Notes: generated by a model from the letters alone, not told the origin. A stretch of 64,000 nt of DNA from Labrys sp. WJW (GCF_001676615.1 NZ_LYXZ01000034.1:1-64000), one strand, 5' to 3'. Counted from the stretch's first letter, positions 8,226-17,146 are shown. Numbers and translations: made by a program.

Positions 8226-9536
8226 ATGAAGTTGAGCGTTCTGGCTTCGGCCGTGGTTCTTCTGGCCAGTGTATCGACCGGGGCTCTCGCGGCCACCGAT
8301 ATCCAGTGGTGGCATGCGATGACGGGGGCCAACAACGACCGCATCGTCAAGCTGGCCAATGATTTCAATGCCAGCCAGAGCGACTATCGGATCGTTCCCG
8401 CCTACAAGGGTTCCTATCCCGATACGATGAATGCCGGCATTGCCGCGTTCCGGGCCGGCAATGCGCCCGATATCCTGCAGGTCTTCGAAGTCGGCACCGC
8501 CACCATGATGGCGGCCAAGGGCGCGATCAAGCCAGTCTACCAGCTGATGAAGGATGCGGGCGAACCCTTCGACCAAAAGTCCTACCTGCCTGCCGTCACC
8601 GGTTATTATTCCAATGCCAAGGGCGAGATGCTGTCCTTTCCCTTCAACTCCTCGACCATGGTGATGTGGGTCAACGAGGATGCGCTGAAGAAGGCCAATC
8701 TGACGGCGGCACCCAAGACCTGGCCGGAGGCTTTCGAGGCGGCGAAGAAGCTGAAGGCAGCCGGTTACGCCACCTGCGGCATTTCCACGGCCTGGACCAC
8801 CTGGGCCAATATCGAGGAGCTGTCGGCCTGGCACAACGTGCCGCTGTCGACCAAGGCCAACGGCTTGGATGGCTTCGATACCGAATTGAAGTTCAACAAT
8901 CCGGTGGTGGTGAAGCATCTGGAAAACCTGGTCGAGGCCCAGAAGGACAAGACGTTCGACTATTCCGGCCGTACCAATCAGGGCGAGGGACGCTTCACCT
9001 CGGGCGAATGCCCGCTCTTCCTGACGTCGTCGGCCTTCCTGGGCAACGTCAAGGCCAACGCCAAGTTCAAATATTCGGTGGCGCCGATGCCCTATTATCC
9101 CGATGTCCAGGACGCACCGCAGAACTCGATCATCGGTGGCGCTTCGCTGTGGGTGATGGGTGGCAAGTCGGACGAATCCTATAAGGGCATCGCCAAGTTC
9201 CTGACCTATCTGTCGAAGCCCGAAGTGCAGGCCTGGTGGGCCCAGGAGACCGGCTATCTGCCGATCACCCCGGCCGCCTACGAGCTCTCCAAGAAGCAGG
9301 GCTTCTATGCCAAGGATCCCAACAGCGAAGTCGCCGTGCTGGAGTTGACCAACAAGGCGCCGACGGAGAATTCCCGCGGGCTGCGCCTGGGCAACCTTGC
9401 CCAGATCCGCGATGTCTGGGCCGAAGAAATCGAGCAAGCCCTGGCCGGCAAGAAAACCGCGCAGGCCGCGATGGACGATGCCGTCCGCCGGGGCGATGCG
9501 ATCCTGAAGACCTTCGCCCGCACGGCGGGGCGATAA
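8226..9536 (+). CDS. ugpB: sn-glycerol-3-phosphate ABC transporter, periplasmic binding protein UgpB
   Basis: 436 residues with a Sec signal peptide (MKLSVLASAVVLL to ALA/ATDI). The mature protein opens with IQWWHAMTGANNDRI and contains FPFNSSTMVMWVN and GEMLSFPF, typical UgpB residues lining the glycerol-3-phosphate or glycerophosphodiester site. It hands substrate to UgpAEC. ATG 8226 has GGGAG upstream; a GTG three bases earlier is less likely. First gene of ugpBAEC, with a PHO-box-like site upstream. A REP-like hairpin cluster follows, probably protecting the ugpB mRNA so that binding protein is made in excess over the membrane subunits. Confidence 0.92.
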   Translation: MKLSVLASAVVLLASVSTGALAATDIQWWHAMTGANNDRIVKLANDFNASQSDYRIVPAYKGSYPDTMNAGIAAFRAGNAPDILQVFEVGTATMMAAKGAIKPVYQLMKDAGEPFDQKSYLPAVTGYYSNAKGEMLSFPFNSSTMVMWVNEDALKKANLTAAPKTWPEAFEAAKKLKAAGYATCGISTAWTTWANIEELSAWHNVPLSTKANGLDGFDTELKFNNPVVVKHLENLVEAQKDKTFDYSGRTNQGEGRFTSGECPLFLTSSAFLGNVKANAKFKYSVAPMPYYPDVQDAPQNSIIGGASLWVMGGKSDESYKGIAKFLTYLSKPEVQAWWAQETGYLPITPAAYELSKKQGFYAKDPNSEVAVLELTNKAPTENSRGLRLGNLAQIRDVWAEEIEQALAGKKTAQAAMDDAVRRGDAILKTFARTAGR

Positions 9537-9540
9537 AGGC

Positions 9541-9780
9541 CGCGTAAAAGCCTTCTCCGCGTAGCGGGGAAGGTGGCCCGGCGAAGCCGGGTCGGATAGG
9601 GTGTGGCAGTCAGTGCGTCGAACGCGACTGGATTGCACAATCGTCGTGCCGGCCTTCACGGCAGGCCGCGTTGCTCGCCACACCCCACCCGTCATTTCTC
9701 TGAAATGAACGGTGACATCTTCGTATCGAAGATGTCACCGCCTTTCCCCGCAAGGGGAGAAGGCACCCGCACCCTTCCAG
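9541..9780. repeat. REP-like cluster of palindromes between ugpB and ugpA
   Basis: The spacer is packed with inverted repeats: CCTTCTCCGC-gta-GCGGGGAAGG (9551-9573), CCCGGC-GAA-GCCGGG (9577-9591), TCATTTC-tct-GAAATGA (9692-9708), a perfect 14-bp stem CGGTGACATCTTCG (9710-9723) with its complement (9727-9740), and CCTTTCCCC/GGGGAGAAGG (9741-9762). The two outer CCTTCTCC/GGGGAGAAGG units bracket the inner ones. This style of element is common between genes in Rhizobiales. A REP cluster in the corresponding place of the malE-malF mRNA stabilises the malE transcript in E. coli. Confidence 0.75.
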
Positions 9781-9811
9781 CTTGACTGAATTGCATAGTC
9801 CGGAAGCATCC

Positions 9812-10693
9812 ATGGAAAAACGCTCCGTCTTCTCCGGCAAGACCCTGCCCTGGCTGCTGCTGGCGCCGCAATTGGCGATCACGCTCATCTTTTTCTACTG
9901 GCCGGTGCTGCAGGCGATCCGGCAATCCTTCTTCATCGAGGATAGTTTCGGCACCACCTCCGAATTCGTCGGGTTCGAGAACTATCAGCTGCTGTTCCAG
10001 CAACCGGAATATTACAAGGCCGTCGGCGTCACCCTGGTGTTTGCCGGCCTGGTCTCGGTGCTGTCGCTCGGCCTTGCCTTGATCCTGGCCGTTCAGGCGG
10101 ACAAGAAGATCAAGGGCGCCTCCTTCTATCGCACCATGCTGGTGTGGCCCTATGCCGTGGCGCCGGCGGTGGCGGGCGTGCTCTGGCTCTTCATGTTCCA
10201 GCCCTCGCTCGGCCTGGTGGCCCGTGGCCTCAAGCAACTCGGCCTGCCCTGGGATCCCCTGCTCAACGGCAATCACGCCATGATCCTGGTGGTGCTGGCG
10301 GCAACCTGGAAGCAGATCTCCTACAACTTCCTGTTCTTCCTGGCGGGGCTGCAATCGATCCCCAAATCGCTGATCGAGGCGGCGGCCATCGACGGTGCCC
10401 GGCCGGCGCGGCGCTTCTGGACCATCATCCTACCGATGTTGTCGCCCACGACCTTCTTCCTGCTCGTCATCAATATCGTCTACGTCTTCTTCGACACGTT
10501 CGGCATCATCGATGCGGTGACGCATGGCGGCCCGGCCGGGGAGACCATCACCATGGTATTCAAGGTCTACAATGACGGCCAGAGCGGCGGCGATCTCGGC
10601 GGCTCGGCGGCGCAGTCGGTGATCCTGCTGATCATGGTGATCGCCATGACCACCCTGCAGTTCCGTTTCATCGAGAAGAAGGTGACCTATTGA
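9812..10693 (+). CDS. ugpA: sn-glycerol-3-phosphate ABC transporter permease UgpA
   Basis: 293 residues, six predicted transmembrane helices, with the permease EAA loop (LIEAAAIDGARPARRFWTII) at about residues 190-210 that docks on the UgpC ATPase. ATG 9812 is preceded by GGAAGC. The pairing with UgpE, the order and the sequence fit the glycerol-3-phosphate importer. 36 bp separate it from ugpE. Confidence 0.92.
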   Translation: MEKRSVFSGKTLPWLLLAPQLAITLIFFYWPVLQAIRQSFFIEDSFGTTSEFVGFENYQLLFQQPEYYKAVGVTLVFAGLVSVLSLGLALILAVQADKKIKGASFYRTMLVWPYAVAPAVAGVLWLFMFQPSLGLVARGLKQLGLPWDPLLNGNHAMILVVLAATWKQISYNFLFFLAGLQSIPKSLIEAAAIDGARPARRFWTIILPMLSPTTFFLLVINIVYVFFDTFGIIDAVTHGGPAGETITMVFKVYNDGQSGGDLGGSAAQSVILLIMVIAMTTLQFRFIEKKVTY

Positions 10694-10729
10694 TGGCCTG
10701 TTCCTCGTTGTTGTCGGGAGGAACGGCTC

Positions 10730-11578
10730 ATGGTTGAGAACCGCCGTTTCGGAAACCTCCTGCCCCACGCCATTCTGATCCTGGGGGTGCTGATCCTGGC
10801 CTTCCCGGTGTGGCTGGCCTTCGTGGCCTCCACCCATGACGCCACCACCATCATCAACGGCCAGATCGGCGTGCTGCCCGGCCCGGACCTGATCAAGAAC
10901 TACAGCCAGACCCTGTTTCACGGCACGGAAGGGGCCACGCGCGAACCGGTGCTCACCATGCTGACCACCAGCCTGATCATGGCGGTGGCGATCGCGGTGG
11001 GCAAGATCGTGATCTCGCTGATCTCGGCCTTCGCCATCGTCTATTTCCGCTTCCGCTTCCGCATGTTCGCCTTCTGGCTGATCTTCATCACGCTGATGCT
11101 GCCGGTGGAGGTGCGCATCTATCCCACCTACAAGATCGTTTCCGACCTGCATCTGCTCGATACCTATGCCGGCCTGACCCTGCCGCTGATCGCCTCGGCG
11201 ACGGCGACCTTGCTGTTCCGCCAGTTCTTCATGACCATTCCGGACGAGTTGCTGGAGGCTTCCAAGATCGATGGGGCCGGTCCCTTGAAATTCTTCAAGG
11301 ACACCGTGCTGCCGCTCTCCATCACCTCGATCGCGGCGATGTTCGTGATCCAGTTCATCTATGGCTGGAACCAGTATTTGTGGCCTTTGCTGATCACTAC
11401 CCAGGATTCGATGCAGACCATCGTCATCGGCATCCGCAAGATGATCACCACCCAGGACGCCCTGACCGAATGGCAGATCGCCATGGCGACGGCGATCCTC
11501 GCCATGCTGCCACCGGTGGTGGTCGTCGTCGTCATGCAGAAGCTCTTCGTCAAGGGCCTGGTCGAGACCGAGAAGTGA
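10730..11578 (+). CDS. ugpE: sn-glycerol-3-phosphate ABC transporter permease UgpE
   Basis: 282 residues with six membrane helices and the EAA loop LLEASKIDGAGPLKFFKDTV. It forms a heterodimer with UgpA in the inner membrane. PVEVRIYPTY and YGWNQYLWPLLIT are typical for the UgpE/MalG branch. ugpC begins 8 bp after the stop, so translation is likely coupled. Confidence 0.92.
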   Translation: MVENRRFGNLLPHAILILGVLILAFPVWLAFVASTHDATTIINGQIGVLPGPDLIKNYSQTLFHGTEGATREPVLTMLTTSLIMAVAIAVGKIVISLISAFAIVYFRFRFRMFAFWLIFITLMLPVEVRIYPTYKIVSDLHLLDTYAGLTLPLIASATATLLFRQFFMTIPDELLEASKIDGAGPLKFFKDTVLPLSITSIAAMFVIQFIYGWNQYLWPLLITTQDSMQTIVIGIRKMITTQDALTEWQIAMATAILAMLPPVVVVVVMQKLFVKGLVETEK

Positions 11579-11585
11579 GTAACCG

Positions 11586-12641
11586 ATGGCGAAAGTCGTT
11601 CTGAACAACGTCAAGAAGATCTACGACAACGGCTATGAGGCGGTGAAGGGGGTGAGCTTCACCGTGCCGGATGGCGGCTTTTGCGTGCTGGTCGGGCCCT
11701 CCGGCTGCGGCAAGTCGACCCTGCTGCGCATGGTGGCGGGGCTGGAGCGCATTTCGTCGGGCGATATCCATATCGGTGAGCGTCGCGTCAACGAGATCGA
11801 GCCGATGGACCGGGACATCGCCATGGTGTTCCAGAACTATGCGCTCTATCCGCATATGTCGGTCTACGACAACATGGCCTATGGCCTGCGCAACCGGAAG
11901 ACCGCCGAGGGCGAGATCGGCCAGCGGGTGAAGGAAGCGGCCCGCATCCTCGAGCTCAGCGACGACATGCTCAAGCGCAAGCCGCGCCAGCTTTCCGGCG
12001 GCCAGCGCCAGCGCGTGGCGATGGGCCGGGCCATCGTGCGCCAACCCGCCGCCTTCCTGTTCGACGAGCCGCTTTCCAATCTCGACGCCAAGCTGCGTGT
12101 ACAGATGCGCGGCGAGATCAAGCAATTGCAGCAGCGCCTCGGCACCACCTCGATCTATGTCACCCATGACCAGCTCGAGGCGATGACCCTGGCGGATGTG
12201 CTGGTAGTGCTGAATGGCGGCGTGATCGAACAGATCGGCGCGCCGCTGGAGATCTACCGCAACCCCGCCTCGACCTTCGTGGCCGGTTTCATCGGCTCGC
12301 CGGCCATGAACGTCCTGAAAGCGCGGGGGGAGGGCAATACGCTCATTCTCGGGCAGACGCGCCTGACCTTGCCGGGGCAGGTTCCGGGCGAGGTCCTGGT
12401 CGGGCTGCGCGCGGAGGACCTGCAGCCGGTCTCCACCCCGACGCCGGGCAGCCTGGCCGTGAAGCTGCGCTATGTCGAGGAACTCGGTGCGCATCGCCTC
12501 GTCCATGGCGACATCGACGGGCAGCCTCTGGTCGTTTCCCTGGCCATGGAGCATGCCATCGGCGATGATATGCATTTTACTGTCGAGCCGGCCGGAATTC
12601 ATCTTTTCGACAAGTCAACCCAATTGAGAATCCCGGATTGA
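11586..12641 (+). CDS. ugpC: sn-glycerol-3-phosphate ABC transporter ATP-binding protein UgpC
   Basis: 351 residues. Walker A GPSGCGKST, Q-loop FQNYALYPHMSVYDNMAYGL, signature LSGGQRQRVAMGRAI, Walker B FLFDEPLSNLD and the switch His (VTHDQLEAM) are all intact. A C-terminal TOBE domain from about residue 240, typical of the MalK/UgpC group, is present. It powers uptake through UgpAE. No clear terminator follows; an unrelated secreted-protein gene starts 80 bp later. Confidence 0.93.
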   Translation: MAKVVLNNVKKIYDNGYEAVKGVSFTVPDGGFCVLVGPSGCGKSTLLRMVAGLERISSGDIHIGERRVNEIEPMDRDIAMVFQNYALYPHMSVYDNMAYGLRNRKTAEGEIGQRVKEAARILELSDDMLKRKPRQLSGGQRQRVAMGRAIVRQPAAFLFDEPLSNLDAKLRVQMRGEIKQLQQRLGTTSIYVTHDQLEAMTLADVLVVLNGGVIEQIGAPLEIYRNPASTFVAGFIGSPAMNVLKARGEGNTLILGQTRLTLPGQVPGEVLVGLRAEDLQPVSTPTPGSLAVKLRYVEELGAHRLVHGDIDGQPLVVSLAMEHAIGDDMHFTVEPAGIHLFDKSTQLRIPD

Positions 12642-12707
12642 ATAGCGTATAGCTGCCGTCGGTGACTGGTGAACGCTGGCACTATAGTCGGTTTGCTCGT
12701 GCAATTC

Positions 12708-12728
12708 GGATAATTATCCAATGGATAA
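12708..12728 (+). promoter_or_regulatory. Overlapping palindromes covering a start codon
   Basis: GGATAATTATCC (12708-12719) is a perfect 12-bp palindrome, and TTATCC-AAT-GGATAA (12714-12728) is a second one that shares its right half and includes the ATG at 12721. Three alternating GGATAA/TTATCC half-sites thus overlap the start of the next gene, where no Shine-Dalgarno is visible. This could be an operator or an RNA hairpin hiding the start. Confidence 0.4.
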
Positions 12729-13131
12729 AGTAAAGAAGTTACTTCTCGGCATCGCCGTCGGCGTCGCCGCAATGCCGTCCTTCGCCTTCGCCGGATCCAA
12801 ACAGATCACCGTGCCGCGCGGCAAGGCGTCAGCCGTGCTGGCCCTGGGGGTCTTCGGTGCCGGTACCTGCGAATCCTATCCCGTCAAGGATGTGCGCATC
12901 GCTTCGGGCCCCGCACATGGCGCCACCCAGATCTTCACGGTCGCGACCAAGCTCGGCAAGGAGGCCGGCGTCTGTGCCGGCACGGCCTATAAGGCGCCCG
13001 TCGTCGTCTACAGGCCTGCCGGCTCTTTCACCGGCGTCGATCATCTGACCGTGAACTGGATGACGCCGTCGCACACGGACAATGTGCGCATGGTGCCCAA
13101 CACGATGGAGATCGAGATCACGGTGAAGTAG
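12721..13131 (+). CDS. Small secreted protein of unknown function
   Basis: 136 residues with a signal peptide (KKLLLGIAVGVAAMPSFAFA, cleaved near residue 25). The mature part, about 110 residues, has two cysteines (TCESYPV and VCAGTAY) that may form a disulfide, and alternating polar and hydrophobic stretches ending VDHLTVNW and MEIEITVK, suggesting an all-beta periplasmic domain. I recognise no family. The start codon sits inside overlapping palindromes. It is followed by an intergenic repeat element. Confidence 0.7.
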   Translation: MDKVKKLLLGIAVGVAAMPSFAFAGSKQITVPRGKASAVLALGVFGAGTCESYPVKDVRIASGPAHGATQIFTVATKLGKEAGVCAGTAYKAPVVVYRPAGSFTGVDHLTVNWMTPSHTDNVRMVPNTMEIEITVK

Positions 13132-13137
13132 TGTCGT

Positions 13138-13240
13138 GGAGCAAAGTGCACTTTCACCAAAGCCGCACTTTGCTCCAGCGCCTAGTTTGAGAGGTTTTCC
13201 TAATCGAAAAGCCTGCCGATTGTTCTGGAAAACGCTTCTT
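13138..13240. repeat. Intergenic GGAGCAAAGTGC / AAAACGC element, copy A
   Basis: First half: perfect 12-bp inverted repeat GGAGCAAAGTGC (13138-13149) and its complement (13165-13176). Second half: a weaker stem ending TTCTGGAAAACGCTTC (13222-13237). The same two-part design recurs at 37425-37526 (copy B), and the second half alone at 17152-17207 (copy C). The three copies show common wording (CGAAAAG or CGAAAAA, then TTCTGGAAAA.GCT), so they are one repeat family. Confidence 0.7.
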
Positions 13241-13274
13241 GGGGGGATCCTTCCAGCCCAAGCCGGAGTGTCGC

Positions 13275-13688
13275 ATGCCCAAGCTCGACCGCATCCTGGA
13301 AACCGCCATCTATGTCGACGACCTCGACCGCGCCGCGCATTTTTACGAGACGGTGCTGCAGCTCGCGCCCTTGCTGAAGATCGACCGGCTCTATGCCTAT
13401 GATGTCGGCGGCGCCAGTGTCCTGCTCGTCTTCAAGCGCGGCGCCTCCGATCACGACATGACTTCGGCGATCGGTACCATACCGGGGCATGATGCCAGCG
13501 GCCGCATCCATATCGCCTTTGCCGTCGGTGCCGCGGAACTGGCGGATTGGGAGGCGCGCCTGGCCGCGCATGCCGTCTTGGTGGAAGGCCGCACGCATTG
13601 GCCGGCCGGCGGTGATAGTGTCTATTTCCGCGATCCCGATGGTCATATGCTGGAACTGGCCACGCCGGGCCTTTGGAGAACCTATTGA
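13275..13688 (+). CDS. VOC (glyoxalase/bleomycin resistance) family protein
   Basis: 137 residues; ATG 13275 with GGAG upstream. Starts LDRILETAIYVDDLDRAAHFYETVL and ends VYFRDPDGHMLELATPGLW, the paired beta-alpha-beta modules of the vicinal oxygen chelate superfamily. Likely metal ligands are His at the HIAF strand and Glu at LELATP. Members are glyoxalases, dioxygenases or antibiotic-binding proteins; the substrate cannot be inferred. A PPOX-type flavoprotein gene follows 46 bp downstream. Confidence 0.85.
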   Translation: MPKLDRILETAIYVDDLDRAAHFYETVLQLAPLLKIDRLYAYDVGGASVLLVFKRGASDHDMTSAIGTIPGHDASGRIHIAFAVGAAELADWEARLAAHAVLVEGRTHWPAGGDSVYFRDPDGHMLELATPGLWRTY

Positions 13689-13734
13689 TAGGGGGAGCGT
13701 CGGTGCTGCCGGCGCCAACAGAATTGGATTTTCG

Positions 13735-14349
13735 ATGTCTTTGATTACCACTGTCGCCGAACTCGAAGCCCTCTACAGCGAACCTGTGCAACCCACGGCC
13801 CGTCTCAAGGTTCTCGATCACGTATCCGACCAGTACCATGCCTTCATCCATGCCTCGCCCTTCATGGTGCTGGCTTCGGTCGGGGCAGCCGGAGTCGATT
13901 GCTCGCCGCGCGGGGATCCGGCCGGCTTCGTGCGTGTCGCTGATCGCAAGACGCTGCTCATCCCCGACAGGCGTGGCAACAACCGGCTGGATTCGCTGCG
14001 CAACATCATCGAGGACCCACGCGTCCATCTTCTCTTCCTGATCCCGGGCATCGGCGAGACGCTGCGGGTGGTCGGCCGCGCGGTGATCTCGGTCGATCCC
14101 GAGCTGTGCGCCAGTTTCACCATGCAGGGCAAGGCGCCCCGGTGCGTCATCGTCGTCACGGTGGAGGAAGTCTATACCCAATGCCAGAAGGCCTTGGTGC
14201 GCTCCAGGCTATGGGATCCCTCGATCCAGATTTCGCGCGCTGAACTGCCGACCATGGGCCAGATCTTCAGCACGATCAGCAAGGGCGAGTTCGACGGCGA
14301 AGCCTATGACAAGGCCTATCCCGAACGGATGCGCCAGACGATCTATTGA
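13735..14349 (+). CDS. Pyridoxamine 5'-phosphate oxidase-related FMN-binding protein (MSMEG_1061-like)
   Basis: 204 residues; ATG 13735. FMVLASVGAAGVDCSPRGDPAGF and TLLIPDRRGNNRLDSLRNI match the split-barrel flavin-binding fold of the PPOX family, subgroup with C-terminal QCQKALVRS and SRLWDPS. These are presumed FMN-dependent oxidoreductases of unknown substrate in the cytoplasm. The gene follows the VOC gene closely and may be cotranscribed with it. Confidence 0.82.
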   Translation: MSLITTVAELEALYSEPVQPTARLKVLDHVSDQYHAFIHASPFMVLASVGAAGVDCSPRGDPAGFVRVADRKTLLIPDRRGNNRLDSLRNIIEDPRVHLLFLIPGIGETLRVVGRAVISVDPELCASFTMQGKAPRCVIVVTVEEVYTQCQKALVRSRLWDPSIQISRAELPTMGQIFSTISKGEFDGEAYDKAYPERMRQTIY

Positions 14350-14410
14350 ATCGCGTGCGGTCACATCGCCGTTATGGGGATGTCGTAAGGCGCCGGGACG
14401 AAAGGATGCC

Positions 14411-15364
14411 ATGATGACCGGATTCAGGATTGCCGCTGTTCTCTCCACCCTGTTGCTTGCGCCGGGCTTGGCTTCCAATGCCTTTGCCGGTGAGCCGGCG
14501 GTTGCCGATCGCGTGACCAAGCTCACGCGCGGGACCGCATGGAAGCAGGTGGCGGCCATCCCCATCGCCTTCCCGACTTTCCATCCCCAGGGCATGGTCA
14601 AGATCGGCGATGATTTCTTCGTATCCTCGGTGAACATCATCAAGCCGACCACCAAATATCCGGCGCCTCGCGAGGGCTATGACCGCGATACCGGCGAAGG
14701 CGAGGGGCATCTCTTCCGCATTTCCAAGGATGGCAAGCTGCTGGCCGACCTCAAGCTGGGGGAGGGCAGTGTCTACCACCCCGGCGGCATCGATTTCGAC
14801 GGCAAGTTCATCTGGGTGCCGGTGGCCGAATATCGGCCGAACAGCCAGTCGATCATCTACAAGGTCGATCCCGCCACCATGAAGGCGGTGGAGGTGTTCC
14901 GCTTCAAGGATCATGTCGGCGGCATCGTCCACGACACCGAGCGCAACTCGCTGCATGGCGTGAGCTGGGGCTCGCGGCGCTTTTATGCCTGGCCACTTGG
15001 TGCCGACGGCAAGATCACCAATGCCGACATACCGGCCGAGAAATTGCGGGTGATGAATCTGGCTCAATATATCGACTATCAGGACTGCCATTATGCTGGC
15101 GGTTCGCGCATGCTCTGTTCCGGTCTGAATGCCTACAAGGTGACGCCGGACGCCGCGCCCTTCCGTCTGGGCGGCCTCGAACTGGTCGATCTGAAGGACA
15201 ACAGGCCGGTCTGGCAGGTGCCCGTCGAGCTGTGGGCGCCCTCCGGCCTGCCGATGACCCAGAATCCGGCCTTCGTGGAGGCCAAGGAGGGGGGCTTGCG
15301 AGCCTATTTCATGCCCGACGACGACAAGTCGACCCTGTTCGTCTACGAGGCGCAGACACCCTGA
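14411..15364 (+). CDS. Secreted DUF6454-like protein, probably beta-propeller
   Basis: 317 residues with a signal peptide ending at NAFA/GEPA. The mature protein has repeated strand motifs (FHPQGMVKIGDDFFVSS, YHPGGIDFDGKFIWVPVAEY, VGGIVHDTERNSLHGVSWGSRRFYAW) of the kind seen in propeller proteins that follow a ligand or cofactor ring. I believe it belongs to DUF6454; no activity is known to me. ATG 14411 has AAAGGA upstream, and a second ATG follows at 14414. Confidence 0.7.
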   Translation: MMTGFRIAAVLSTLLLAPGLASNAFAGEPAVADRVTKLTRGTAWKQVAAIPIAFPTFHPQGMVKIGDDFFVSSVNIIKPTTKYPAPREGYDRDTGEGEGHLFRISKDGKLLADLKLGEGSVYHPGGIDFDGKFIWVPVAEYRPNSQSIIYKVDPATMKAVEVFRFKDHVGGIVHDTERNSLHGVSWGSRRFYAWPLGADGKITNADIPAEKLRVMNLAQYIDYQDCHYAGGSRMLCSGLNAYKVTPDAAPFRLGGLELVDLKDNRPVWQVPVELWAPSGLPMTQNPAFVEAKEGGLRAYFMPDDDKSTLFVYEAQTP

Positions 15365-15530
15365 TTTCAACGATATTGCTGCCGCCGGCTGTGACACTTA
15401 GCGGGATCTGCGAAAGTTCGAGAAAATTGGGACAGAGCAAAGCACGTTCAATCACGAAGGCGCTTTGCCTTGCGTTGGCTCGACAATGGACGGGTGCGGT
15501 AGCCACGTCCCGACCAACGAGACGGAGTCA

Positions 15531-16355
15531 TCAACTGGACGGTCGGAACTCAAATCCGGTCACTGTCACCGATTGCGGCCCGGAGGGCGCTGCTCCGTGC
15601 ATCAGCCAGAGATTGAGATGCAGGCGCTCGCAGCTCGTGTCGGTATGGTCGGGGATCAGGCGCTTGATCCCCTCCTGGTTGCTCGGCATCCACCATGCGA
15701 ACGCTGCTTCGCGAGGGGGTAGATTGCCCAGTGACCACTTGCCGGCATAGCAGGCAAAATAGGAGACGAGATTGAAGCCCGGATCTTTGTACCAGTGGTT
15801 ATATATGGTGATCGCACTGGTGCCGGGAGGAATCTTGAAGAAACTCACAGGATGAGGATTATTGTCATAGGGTTGCAGAGTGAACTGTGCGTTCCCTACT
15901 CCGCTCCGAAGCACTTCGAGAAAGTCGATCTCGCGATGGATATTGGGTCCATTGGATGGAGGAGCCTCGGAATACTGATAGAGAAAAGCGCCAAAGATTG
16001 CATTGGCGTCAAGATTAGAGAATGATCCGCCGTCGGCTTCTGCGGTCACGAGGTATTCGCCGTAACCCAGCTTGTCCATCAGGACCAATTCGGAAGTACG
16101 CCAGACATTCGGCTGGTCACTGGGTAATATTTGGAGCCGGATCCCTTTGTCCGTGCGCTGAATGATCTTCGGATCGAAGATCGACTTGAATGGCTCGTCA
16201 GCCCAGGTCCCGGATCTCTGGGTCCAGTGATAATTGATCCACCATTGCCGCCCTGCGAAGGTGATGAACGGGTCGCCCCCGGGACAGTATCTGAGTGCCT
16301 CTGGATTCTTGGTGTTGCTTGGTTGAAAATAAGAATCGTCGTCATAGTTTGCCAT
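15531..16355 (-). CDS. GH16-like concanavalin A-fold protein
   Basis: 274 residues without a signal peptide; ATG 16355 with GAGG upstream. WWINYHWTQRSGTW, WRTSELVLMDKLGYGEYLVTAE and HREIDFLEVLR fit a GH16-type jelly roll: the last contains EIDFLE (142-147), which obeys the GH16 catalytic rule E-x-D-x-x-E. GH16 enzymes cut beta-glucans or galactans, but overall similarity is weak and a lectin-like role is possible. Base composition is clearly lower in G+C than the neighbours, and the gene borders a very AT-rich island, suggesting horizontal acquisition. Confidence 0.6.
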   Translation of the reverse strand: MANYDDDSYFQPSNTKNPEALRYCPGGDPFITFAGRQWWINYHWTQRSGTWADEPFKSIFDPKIIQRTDKGIRLQILPSDQPNVWRTSELVLMDKLGYGEYLVTAEADGGSFSNLDANAIFGAFLYQYSEAPPSNGPNIHREIDFLEVLRSGVGNAQFTLQPYDNNPHPVSFFKIPPGTSAITIYNHWYKDPGFNLVSYFACYAGKWSLGNLPPREAAFAWWMPSNQEGIKRLIPDHTDTSCERLHLNLWLMHGAAPSGPQSVTVTGFEFRPSS

Positions 16356-16912
16356 TTCAGGCCTCATGGGTTGGCATTTTTAACGATCAAATATTTTATA
16401 CTATAATATAGATATATTTATATTATAGTATAAAGGAAGAATTAGGTTTCGCTGTGCAGTCTATTCTTGAAAGCGGGGTTGGATGGAGCGCCCTCTCCTG
16501 GTGCAGTTAGTTAAGTTCTGGTTATTGACGTCAGTGTTTTTAGGAGGGGCGGATAGGGATCGACATAGCGCGACGCAAGCATGTCTACTGGGCGGGACAC
16601 GGGCGTGAAATGAGATTCAAACAGTATTTACTTTTGGGAATATATCGAGATTTTATATTTATTTTTTGCTATAAGTTTTAATAAAAAAATTCAATATAAA
16701 CATTAATGCAAAAAATAACATTAATTTTGTAAATTATAAGAGTTGTTTTTTATAAAACTCTTCGAAAGTTTCCGATATTGGAATGTATTTATAAATATTA
16801 TTGGGATCAAAAAATGAATATAGAGGAGTCCATTCTGCTTCTATTCATGTTCGTTGCCGCAGCTTGGGGGCGTTTGGATTGGGGTTTGGATGGATCAGGA
16901 GGGGCGCCTCCC
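16356..16912. other. AT-rich island without a convincing gene
   Basis: About 450 bp (16370-16820) are strikingly A+T rich in an otherwise GC-rich window. The stretch holds the perfect AT palindrome listed separately (16395-16434) and a hairpin AAGAGTT/AACTCTT (16738-16744 and 16756-16762). A plus-strand open frame from 16778 runs into the antisense of a pseudogene and is not coding. No RNA gene was recognised. Confidence 0.55.
16395..16434. promoter_or_regulatory. Perfect 15-bp AT-only-rich inverted repeat upstream of the GH16-like gene
   Basis: Arms TTTATACTATAATAT (16395-16409) and ATATTATAGTATAAA (16420-16434) are exact complements around a 10-nt spacer. It sits 40 bp upstream of the GH16-like start on the minus strand, and contains TATAAT-like -10 elements on both strands. 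It may be an operator/promoter or the remnant of a mobile-element end. Confidence 0.5.
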
Positions 16913-17146
16913 TTACAAACCCGTACTGCTCATGATGACGTAGGCCTCACCGCCCTTGCTGTCATGGCGGCCCACAAAGTCTACCCTCGCAGCGTGATCT
17001 GGATCGGACCTTCGCTCGCCAGGCCAGTGGCAGGCACGCCCGCAGCCGCACTGACCACGCTGCGGCACTGCTCGGCCACGCCCTGGCCTGCACTCTTCTC
17101 GGCGGTGACGGCACATTTCTTCTTGCGCGCACCTGCAGGGAATAGA
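16913..17146 (-). pseudogene. Decayed partial copy of the secreted-protein gene at 17742-18242
   Basis: Over about 230 bp the DNA is clearly similar to the 3' half of the gene at 17742-18242. The C-terminus reads KGGEAYVIMSSTGL versus KGGEAYVIMSSAGL in the intact gene. Just upstream, SEGPIQITLRG ends in an in-frame TAG and the reading frame shifts before GRHDSKGG. The 5' half, including the signal peptide, is missing. Repeat copy C and a third gene separate it from the intact copy. Confidence 0.8.

Noticed and set aside
8151..9695. 514-codon minus-strand open frame opposite ugpB
   Set aside because: Antisense shadow of ugpB; the Gly/Leu/His-rich translation has no domain features, while ugpB is clearly coding.
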